From contig CAJGCD010000004.1 of NCBI GenBank assembly GCA_904501715.1, positions 1-44,284 of the forward strand: a stretch of DNA of 44,284 nucleotides, written 5' to 3'. The notes beneath the pieces are model-generated. The model saw nothing but the letters and a program-made list of their open reading frames with translations. It was not told the DNA's origin and did no database searches. Below are positions 17,173-23,895 of the stretch, piece by piece; position 1 is the first letter of the stretch, and the number at the start of each line of letters is the position of its first letter. Source of the DNA: an uncultured Clostridia bacterium. GTDB lineage: Bacteria; Bacillota; Clostridia; Oscillospirales; CAG-272. The translations under genes and the position numbers were made by a program.

Positions 17173-17249
17173 TGGTGGAGACAACTGGAATCGAACCAGT
17201 GACCTCATGCATGTCAAGCATGCACTCTAACCAGCTGAGCTATGCCTCC
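17173..17249 (-). tRNA. tRNA-Val (anticodon GAC)
   Basis: Minus-strand cloverleaf of 77 nt including an encoded CCA. The acceptor stem pairs GGAGGCA with TGTCTCC. The D arm is GCTCAGCTGGTTAGAGT. The anticodon stem CATGC/GCATG encloses the loop TTGACAT, giving anticodon GAC, and the T arm is ACTGG-TTCGATT-CCAGT. GAC reads valine codons GUC and GUU. A promoter lies at 17261-17289 and a hairpin directly after. Confidence 0.95.
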
Positions 17250-17260
17250 ATAACGGAAAT

Positions 17261-17289
17261 ATTATATCACAACATAATCAAAAAAGCAA
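17261..17289 (-). promoter_or_regulatory. Sigma-A promoter of tRNA-Val
   Basis: On the minus strand: TTGCTT, a 17-nt spacer, TATAAT, 11 nt before the tRNA 5' end. It is probably also the only promoter feeding the ABC exporter genes. Confidence 0.75.
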
Positions 17290-17325
17290 TACCTTTTAGA
17301 AAAAAATTGGAAATAGTTATTATTT

Positions 17326-19485
17326 TTAGCCCGCCTGCTCGTTTACAAAGGCTATCTTTGTAGCGGTCCATCCCGAAAACACCTTATCTTTGACGTTAGG
17401 CTTATACGCTTGGTCAACGTTGAGCATTACGGATCCCTTGGTGGATTCGAGTACGGTGTCGATGTCGAGGGCGTATCTTTTTCGGACAGACGGTGTTACC
17501 TCTCCATCTGCTCCAGAATCCTGATGATATCTTCCTCCGTGTTCTTCTCGTTCTCGATTACTTTGATCAACTCCTCGGCTCTCTTGTCCGCCGTTGCGCC
17601 TCCGTACTTTTCGCTGATATTGCTCAAATGATCCAAAATTTTCTTTACGGTATTCTCTTGCAATCCCCTCTTTAGAAAGGAACGAGCAATAATAATCCGA
17701 CCACGACCCTCCGTCATACAAAACCTCCTTTAGAATCTCCATCTCTGTTGCGGTGTCAGCATCAAATCTAATCACCTTTGAAATGGAAAATTTATTTTTT
17801 GTTCCCGTTACAAAAGCAAATACATTGTCAACAGCAAGATTGGCGTGAGGCTCGTTATTAACCTCAACGATTGCCTCACCGTTAGAATTGCGTTTAAACG
17901 AGCGAAGAGTAGATTTCTCCTGTATCTTAGAATACAGGTCATCAAGCTCGTTTTTAGTCATCGCATTTGCTTCCCTCACCCATCCGAAACTATCGTACTG
18001 TTCTTTGCTATAAGCATAACTCCTCTGTGACGATTTGTCAACGTTAAAATCATCCAGAGTGTAACTGATGTCGGGGGTAAAGGTAGGTACTTGGTATGTT
18101 GCCTTTCTCTCCTCCAAATACTCATTGTAATTCTTTGCAAGGTGACTATATTTGTCAAGCCCCATACCTTCAAGTATTTCTACAAGTTCAGGGGCCACTT
18201 TCCGCAAGCCGTCACGATCAGCATAAAACGCGTGAAGCACCATTTGAGCGGTTTCTTCCGCATCGGTAGTCCGTCCATCTATCTTGCCTTGTTTTCTTGC
18301 GGATTTGAGATAGCTTTCAAGCGCATCATAATCGTCAATAGCGTTGCCGCCCATAATGTGCTCCACTTGGTGCCGTACTTCGTACCCCGTCAGCATATCA
18401 ATGGTATGGAAGATTTCGTGTGTAAAAGTGCCACTTTTCCGTTCTTTTTTCAAGAATTCGGAATCTATTGAGAGCTTCTGCTTGACCCATCCTGCAGTTT
18501 TGTTGTGCTTTCTTGCATAGCGATTGATGACGCGGTTGTTTTCCGCTCTCACAGCATCTTCTATTGTAGGGGAATACTTCGCGTTATTGTTTCCCTCTAT
18601 CATGAATTCCTTGCCAACTTTTAATACCTTCCGCTTAACCCCAGATATATCCGTGAATGTGTGGACTACTTTGAGTCCTGCTCCTTGTATTCTGGTTTCA
18701 GCTCCCCGTTCAGCATTAGACACATTTTTTGTATCTCCTGCTCGGTTACCTCTCCCTTCTGGTCGTAGCGGTATATTATTTCGTCTATCAGCGTTTGTCT
18801 CTTCTGGTCCGTCTTGCAAATTGCTGTTATTGCTACTGTGGTCTCCATATCCAGATTGCAAGCTTTCAGTAACCTTATTAAATTCTTCTCTGTCTGTGTT
18901 AACATAGTAATTTTTCCCTTCGTGAATATTTCTTGCATCTTCTATCGCGTAAACATGAACGATTCCATCATCGTCTATGAGATACTGATAAGTAACACCA
19001 TTTGCAAGCGTTCTGGTTCTTATTTCGTTTCGACGTTTTGCATCCCATGTTAATGCCTCTGACTGTATTCGCCCTTGTTCATCGGTGCTGAGTTTTATTT
19101 CATTATAACACGAAATATCAAAATTTTCAATATCGAGCGCAAACCTTTCTCCGTGCCCTCGATTATTTCTTCTGTCTCTCTGGACCTCTTGGGAATTCTT
19201 TGCAGTAATCGCCTCGGTAGCATTATTCTGGAAATTCCTCTCCGAGAACTCGTCAAAGAGCTTCTTGTAGGTTTTATAGTACGACCTTGCCGCTTTTGAC
19301 AGCCTGGGGAAGCCTTCATAATCAGAGGAAGCCTTCTTAAAGAAGGACAATATGCGGTCTGCAAGTTTAGGTTTTTCCTTGACGAGATACTCGAGGATAT
19401 TCTTGTTTGAAAGAATGTTTTCCGCAAAATATGCGTTGGTCTCGTATAAGATTTTTTGGATTTTTGTAAAATATATTGTGCTCAA
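17326..19485 (-). CDS. Phage/conjugative-element polyvalent protein, 5'-truncated remnant with zincin motif
   Basis: A 719-residue frame that looks like the C-terminal part of a large polyvalent protein of the kind carried by phages and conjugative elements. Residues 1-90 are a helical block (EKPKLADRILSFFKKASSDY) seen internally in such proteins. ERFALDIE near 112 and KRYALDID near 670 are linker marks. A metallopeptidase-type motif H356-E-I-F-H360 (GTFTHEIFHTIDMLTG) with acidic DAEETAQMVLHAFY 50 residues later suggests a zincin domain. The first possible start is a TTG with no ribosome binding site, immediately preceded by an in-frame TAA, so the original 5' end has been lost. No integrase, structural or transfer gene is nearby. 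Expression is doubtful. Two +1-frame reading frames overlap its R/G/N-rich linkers. Confidence 0.65.
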   Translation of the reverse strand: MSTIYFTKIQKILYETNAYFAENILSNKNILEYLVKEKPKLADRILSFFKKASSDYEGFPRLSKAARSYYKTYKKLFDEFSERNFQNNATEAITAKNSQEVQRDRRNNRGHGERFALDIENFDISCYNEIKLSTDEQGRIQSEALTWDAKRRNEIRTRTLANGVTYQYLIDDDGIVHVYAIEDARNIHEGKNYYVNTDREEFNKVTESLQSGYGDHSSNNSNLQDGPEETNADRRNNIPLRPEGRGNRAGDTKNVSNAERGAETRIQGAGLKVVHTFTDISGVKRKVLKVGKEFMIEGNNNAKYSPTIEDAVRAENNRVINRYARKHNKTAGWVKQKLSIDSEFLKKERKSGTFTHEIFHTIDMLTGYEVRHQVEHIMGGNAIDDYDALESYLKSARKQGKIDGRTTDAEETAQMVLHAFYADRDGLRKVAPELVEILEGMGLDKYSHLAKNYNEYLEERKATYQVPTFTPDISYTLDDFNVDKSSQRSYAYSKEQYDSFGWVREANAMTKNELDDLYSKIQEKSTLRSFKRNSNGEAIVEVNNEPHANLAVDNVFAFVTGTKNKFSISKVIRFDADTATEMEILKEVLYDGGSWSDYYCSFLSKEGIAREYRKENFGSFEQYQRKVRRRNGGQESRGVDQSNREREEHGGRYHQDSGADGEVTPSVRKRYALDIDTVLESTKGSVMLNVDQAYKPNVKDKVFSGWTATKIAFVNEQAG
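17496..17717 (-). CDS. Possible overprinted small ORF (73 aa)
   Basis: This frame is offset +1 inside the polyvalent remnant, over its C-terminal linker. It reads as a plausible helical protein (RSFLKRGLQENTVKKILDHL, then AEELIKVIENEKNTEEDIIR), whereas the main frame there is R/G/N/E-rich (RKVRRRNGGQESRG). There is no clear ribosome binding site. Purine-rich linker codons read one base over naturally give E/K/I-rich sequence, so this may be coincidence. Confidence 0.2.
   Translation of the reverse strand: MTEGRGRIIIARSFLKRGLQENTVKKILDHLSNISEKYGGATADKRAEELIKVIENEKNTEEDIIRILEQMER
18666..18911 (-). CDS. Possible overprinted small ORF (81 aa)
   Basis: This frame is offset +1 inside the polyvalent remnant, over its middle linker. 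The ATG at 18911 follows AAGGGAAA, a weak ribosome binding site. The product is strikingly protein-like: MLTQTEKNLIRLLKACNLDM, TTVAITAICKTDQKRQTLID, GEVTEQEIQKMCLMLNGELK. It resembles small helical proteins seen beside polyvalent genes in clostridial elements (recalled, not searched). An in-frame ATG at 18938 gives a 90-residue version. In the main frame this stretch is low-complexity (NRAGDTKNVSNAERGAE). Either it is a true nested gene or the ancestral frame of this stretch. Confidence 0.35.
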   Translation of the reverse strand: MTMLTQTEKNLIRLLKACNLDMETTVAITAICKTDQKRQTLIDEIIYRYDQKGEVTEQEIQKMCLMLNGELKPEYKEQDSK

Positions 19486-19488
19486 TTA

Positions 19489-19517
19489 TTGATTTTACAG
19501 CCAAACGATGATATAAT
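19489..19517 (+). promoter_or_regulatory. Sigma-A promoter of the GH2/uvrB/uvrA run
   Basis: TTGATT, a 17-nt spacer and TATAAT, followed by AAAGGAG and the ATG at 19560. It directly abuts the truncated 5' end of the polyvalent remnant. I saw no operator or SOS-box palindrome near it. Confidence 0.75.
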
Positions 19518-19559
19518 AAAAGCATCGTGTTTTTGCGTAAAATATAAAGGAGATCTATT

Positions 19560-21896
19560 ATGCGTAAAGAAATTTTGCTTAATGATGATTGGCTTTTTCA
19601 TAAGGGTGATATCAGACTTGAGAGGGGAATTGACAAGGGACCTATGTACTCTCAGGCTAAGACCGAGCGGAAGCAGATAGGACCCGCGTCCTACGTATAT
19701 CCGGACAAGCCCGACCCATATAGCGGTTTTGCTCAGGGGAACTCCACCTTGAGCTACGAGCATTGGGAGAAAGTTCAGCTTCCACACGACTACATAGTGG
19801 ATCAGGACCTTGACCGAAATCAGAACAACTGTCTCGGATATGTAAAATACGATAACGCTTGGTACAGAAAGCATTTCACTCTTCCTGAGGGAAGTGAAAA
19901 TAAGCGAGTTTTGCTTAGATTTGACGGAATTGCCACGCTGTCTGTCATATATCTTAACGGATGCATAATGCGTCATAATTATTCTGCGTATAATACTATT
20001 GAGGTGGATGTCAGCGACTACGTATTCTACGACAAGGAGAACGTTATAGCCGTTTACGTAAATACTACCGATGAGTTCGAGGGCTGGTGGTATCAGGGCG
20101 GAGGTATCTACCGTGACGTATGGCTTACGGTTACAGAACCCGTGGCGATTGAGCTGTACGGAGTATATGCCCCCTATAAGAAGATAAACGATACCGATTG
20201 GCAGATAGATTTTGAGACTACGGTAGTAAACACGGCTTATGAGGACGCGGTGGTGTCGCTTGAAAGCTCGGTGATAGACGCTGAGGGCAACATGGTTGCC
20301 GTGGCTATCGGCGAAGGAAAGGTATCCTTGCGCGATAAGAACACCGTATGCTACAGCACAGTCGTAAGGTCTCCTCTGCTTTGGGATTGCGATACGCCAA
20401 ACCTCTATTCCGTAAAGACGGTACTGAATATCAATGGTGAGCCAATCGACGAGGATAGCACCAGAATAGGATTCAGAACGGTTGAGATAACAGTAGACGA
20501 CGGATTATTGCTTAACGGCAAAAAGACCTTTATCAAAGGCGTATGTGCTCATCAGGATTTTGGACTTACAGGTCTTGCGGTGCCCGATAACATAGCGAGA
20601 TATAAGGTTGCCCAGATAAAGGAAATGGGTGCTAACGGATACAGAACCAGCCATTATCAACAGACTACCTCCTATATGGATGCCTTCGATGAAATGGGAT
20701 TTTTGGTAATGGACGAGGCTCGTTGGTTCGACAGTACTCCCGAGGCATTGGAGCAGATAGAATCGCTCGTTAAGCGTGACAGAAACCGTCCCAGTGTTAT
20801 TTTCTGGTCTACCAGCAACGAGGAGCCCAATCATATTACCGACAACGGCAGAAGGCTTCACAAGGCTATCAGCGCACACATAAGAAAGCTCGACAGGACA
20901 AGATATATAACAGCTGCTCAGGATAAGACTCCCGAAAAGTCCACTATATACGATGAGTGCGACCTCATAGGTATCAATTACAATCTTGATATATACGATA
21001 CGGTACACGAGATGCAGCCCAATAAGCCCGTTTTTGCTTCGGAATGCTGCGCTACGGGTACAAGCAGAGACTGGAACTTTGATAGTGACGGAAGCTTCCG
21101 CATCAAGGACAAGGACAGAGATACCAACTCTTGGTTCTTAGGCAGAGAAAAAACATGGAAATTTCTCAAGAGCCGTCCTTACGTGTTTGGAGCGTATCAA
21201 TGGGCGGGGGTTGAGCACAGAGGAGAAGCAGCTTGGCCTTGGATGTGCTCTAAGTCGGGCGCGCTTGATATCTTTTTACAAAAGAAGGGGGCGTTCTACC
21301 AGAACAAGTCACATTGGACAGACGAGCCTATGGCTCACATAGTTCCTCATTGGAACTTCAAGGGACTTGAGGGACAGGATATAATAGTTACGGTCTATAC
21401 CAACTGTGACGAGCTTGAGCTTTTCCTTAACGGAAGAAGTCTTGGAAGAAAAGAAATAGAGAAGTATGGACACGGAGAATGGAACGTACCTTATGAGGCA
21501 GGGAGGCTCTCTGTAAAGGGATACAGAGAAGGCGCGCTCGTTTGTGAGGATGAGCGTGTAACTACGGGAAGACCCGTAGCGCTGCGGTTGATCTGCGACA
21601 ACGAGTTTGAGGCAAACGGAAGGGATATAGCTCTCTTTACCTGTGAGTGCCTTGATGAAAACGGAAACGTAGTCCCCGATGCTGCCGAATACGTACAGTT
21701 TTCGGCAAAGGAGCCCGCACGTGTTATAGCAACGGGCTCGGATAGCAGTGATCCTAAGAGAGTATCGAATTCTGCCCGCAAAATGTATATGGGCAAGATA
21801 CGCGTGGCGCTGAAGCCTCAGAAGGGACAAGAGGAGATAGTGCTTACAGCTATCAGCGATAATTGCGGAGCGACAAGGATAACTGTAAAGCCTTAA
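19560..21896 (+). CDS. Glycoside hydrolase family 2 protein (beta-galactosidase-like)
   Basis: A retaining glycosidase of 778 residues, without signal peptide and therefore cytoplasmic. Order: sugar-binding jelly roll (about 1-190, with WYRKHFTLP and GWWYQGGGIYRDVWL), immunoglobulin-like domain (about 190-300), TIM barrel (about 300-590), and a C-terminal beta domain with a DUF4982-like segment (WNFKGLEGQDIIVTVYTNCD). The acid/base is Glu421 in WSTSNEEP and the probable nucleophile is Glu495 in FASECCATG. Specificity (galactoside, glucuronide or mannoside) cannot be fixed; beta-galactosidase is the commonest for this architecture. It has an AAAGGAG site and is followed after 22 nt by uvrB, so a sugar enzyme leads a DNA-repair transcript. 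It is intact, unlike the GH42 remnant at 5295. Confidence 0.88.
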   Translation: MRKEILLNDDWLFHKGDIRLERGIDKGPMYSQAKTERKQIGPASYVYPDKPDPYSGFAQGNSTLSYEHWEKVQLPHDYIVDQDLDRNQNNCLGYVKYDNAWYRKHFTLPEGSENKRVLLRFDGIATLSVIYLNGCIMRHNYSAYNTIEVDVSDYVFYDKENVIAVYVNTTDEFEGWWYQGGGIYRDVWLTVTEPVAIELYGVYAPYKKINDTDWQIDFETTVVNTAYEDAVVSLESSVIDAEGNMVAVAIGEGKVSLRDKNTVCYSTVVRSPLLWDCDTPNLYSVKTVLNINGEPIDEDSTRIGFRTVEITVDDGLLLNGKKTFIKGVCAHQDFGLTGLAVPDNIARYKVAQIKEMGANGYRTSHYQQTTSYMDAFDEMGFLVMDEARWFDSTPEALEQIESLVKRDRNRPSVIFWSTSNEEPNHITDNGRRLHKAISAHIRKLDRTRYITAAQDKTPEKSTIYDECDLIGINYNLDIYDTVHEMQPNKPVFASECCATGTSRDWNFDSDGSFRIKDKDRDTNSWFLGREKTWKFLKSRPYVFGAYQWAGVEHRGEAAWPWMCSKSGALDIFLQKKGAFYQNKSHWTDEPMAHIVPHWNFKGLEGQDIIVTVYTNCDELELFLNGRSLGRKEIEKYGHGEWNVPYEAGRLSVKGYREGALVCEDERVTTGRPVALRLICDNEFEANGRDIALFTCECLDENGNVVPDAAEYVQFSAKEPARVIATGSDSSDPKRVSNSARKMYMGKIRVALKPQKGQEEIVLTAISDNCGATRITVKP

Positions 21897-21918
21897 ACAA
21901 GATTTTAACGGAGTGTGT

Positions 21919-23883
21919 ATGGATAGATTTGTCTTACATTCGGATTATAAGCCCACGGGAGATCAGCCCGAGGCAATAAAAAAGCTCACGGAGGGCTTGA
22001 ATAACGGACTTAAAAAGCAGGTGTTGCTGGGTGTTACGGGAAGCGGTAAGACCTTTACGATGGCAAATATAATCGCCAACGTAAACAAGCCTACTCTTGT
22101 TTTGGCGCATAACAAGACACTTGCCGCTCAGCTTTGCTCCGAATTCCGCGAATTTTTTCCTGAAAATGCCGTAGAATATTTTGTTTCATACTACGATTAC
22201 TATCAACCCGAGGCGTATATACCCGGAAAGGATATGTATATTGAGAAGGATGCTATGGTCAACGATGAGATAGATATGCTTCGTCACAGTGCCACGTCCG
22301 CGCTGTTCGAGAGAAAAGACGTTATCATCGTTGCCAGCGTGTCCTGTATATATTCACTCGGAGACCCCGAGGAATATAAAAATCTTGTTCTCGCTTTGCG
22401 CCCCGGTATGGAAATGAGCCGCGATCAGCTCATCAAGAAGCTTATTGCTATCAGCTACAGTCGAAACGATATTGGACTTGAGCGTGATAAATTCAGAGTT
22501 CAGGGCGATACCATAGACCTTATCACGGCAAATATGCGCGATTTTGCGCTGCGTATAGAGTTTTTCGGTGATGAGATAGACAGGATATCCGAAATAAATA
22601 TAGTTACGGGAGAGGTGCTGCGTGTGTTAAGCTATGCGGCAATATATCCCGCAACACACTATGCGGTATCCGATGATAAGCGAGAGAAGGCTCTGAAGGA
22701 GATAGAGCTTGAAATGGTAGAACGCAGAGAGTTCTTCCGTTCTCAGGACAAGCTTATAGAAGCGCAGAGAATAGAGGAGCGTGTAAAATACGATCTCGAG
22801 ATGCTTAGAGAAGTCGGCTTTTGCTCGGGCGTTGAAAACTATTCAAGAGTGCTTGCGGGGAGACCCAAGGGCTCAACTCCTCATACGTTGCTGGATTATT
22901 TTCCCGATGATTTTCTTTTGCTTGTGGACGAATCTCACGTTACTCTTCCGCAGGTAAGGGGAATGAGCGGAGGAGATACCGCCAGAAAAAGAAATCTTAT
23001 TGAGTACGGCTTCAGACTTCCTTCCGCGTACGATAACAGACCCTTGTATTTTGAGGAATTTGAATCCAAAATCAATCAAGCTATATTTGTTAGCGCAACT
23101 CCCGGAGACTACGAGGAAGAACATTCCGAGGCTATTGCGGAGCAGATAATACGCCCTACGGGACTCGTTGACCCGGAGGTTGAGGTGAGATCCATTGATG
23201 GGCAGGTGGACGACCTTATGGGAGAAATACGGCTGCGCACCGCAAATAACGAGCGTGTCCTCGTTACGACTCTGACACGAAAGATGGCTGAGGACCTCAC
23301 GGAATATCTGGAGAAAAACGGGATTAAGGTCAAGTATATACATTTTAACGTGGATACCTTGGAAAGAATGGAGATAATACGAGACCTCCGTCTTGGCGAG
23401 TTTGACGTGCTTGTGGGAATAAATCTGCTCAGAGAGGGACTTGATATTCCCGAGGTGTCGCTGGTAGCTATACTCGATGCCGACAAAGAGGGATTTTTGC
23501 GTGCGGAGCGCAGTCTTATACAGACCATAGGAAGAGCCGCAAGAAACGCAAACGGCAAGGTAATAATGTATGCAGACACGATTACGGGCTCTATGGAGCG
23601 CGCTATCGGTGAGACCGAGCGCAGACGAAAGAAACAGATGGAATATAACCAAAAGCACGGAATAGTGCCCAAGACTATAATCAAAGACGTGCGAGACGTT
23701 ATTGAGATAGGCAAGAGCGAAAAGAATGCCGCAATTAAGGGCGAAAAGAAGCTTACAAGGCTTGAACGTGAGCGCCTTATAGAGGATCTCACCAAGCAGA
23801 TGAAGGCGGCATCCGCAAAGCTTGAGTTTGAGCAAGCGGCATTTATACGTGACAGAATAAAGGAATTAAGAAATCAGAAATAA
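21919..23883 (+). CDS. uvrB: Excinuclease ABC subunit B
   Basis: The damage-verifying helicase-like subunit of nucleotide excision repair. The 654-residue protein begins FVLHSDYKPTGDQPEAI. It has Walker A GVTGSGKTFTMAN, the beta-hairpin region YYDYYQPEAYIPGKDMYIEK, the DEAD-like LLVDESHVT, motif VI IQTIGRAARN, and a C-terminal UVR motif (IEDLTKQMKAAS, FEQAAFIRDRIKEL) that binds UvrC. I chose the ATG at 21919, 5 nt after ACGGAG; an in-frame GTG at 21913 lies inside the ribosome binding site. It is followed by uvrA after 12 nt. Confidence 0.98.
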   Translation: MDRFVLHSDYKPTGDQPEAIKKLTEGLNNGLKKQVLLGVTGSGKTFTMANIIANVNKPTLVLAHNKTLAAQLCSEFREFFPENAVEYFVSYYDYYQPEAYIPGKDMYIEKDAMVNDEIDMLRHSATSALFERKDVIIVASVSCIYSLGDPEEYKNLVLALRPGMEMSRDQLIKKLIAISYSRNDIGLERDKFRVQGDTIDLITANMRDFALRIEFFGDEIDRISEINIVTGEVLRVLSYAAIYPATHYAVSDDKREKALKEIELEMVERREFFRSQDKLIEAQRIEERVKYDLEMLREVGFCSGVENYSRVLAGRPKGSTPHTLLDYFPDDFLLLVDESHVTLPQVRGMSGGDTARKRNLIEYGFRLPSAYDNRPLYFEEFESKINQAIFVSATPGDYEEEHSEAIAEQIIRPTGLVDPEVEVRSIDGQVDDLMGEIRLRTANNERVLVTTLTRKMAEDLTEYLEKNGIKVKYIHFNVDTLERMEIIRDLRLGEFDVLVGINLLREGLDIPEVSLVAILDADKEGFLRAERSLIQTIGRAARNANGKVIMYADTITGSMERAIGETERRRKKQMEYNQKHGIVPKTIIKDVRDVIEIGKSEKNAAIKGEKKLTRLERERLIEDLTKQMKAASAKLEFEQAAFIRDRIKELRNQK

Positions 23884-23895
23884 AGGTAAATTTTA

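Noticed and set aside
17173..19485. tRNA-Val as an integration site of the polyvalent element
   Set aside because: The remnant lies on the 5' side of the tRNA and no repeat of the tRNA 3' end is visible at the far edge, so an att site is not supported.
19486..19559. SOS (LexA) box in front of GH2-uvrB-uvrA
   Set aside because: No GAAC-N4-GTTC palindrome is present around the promoter.
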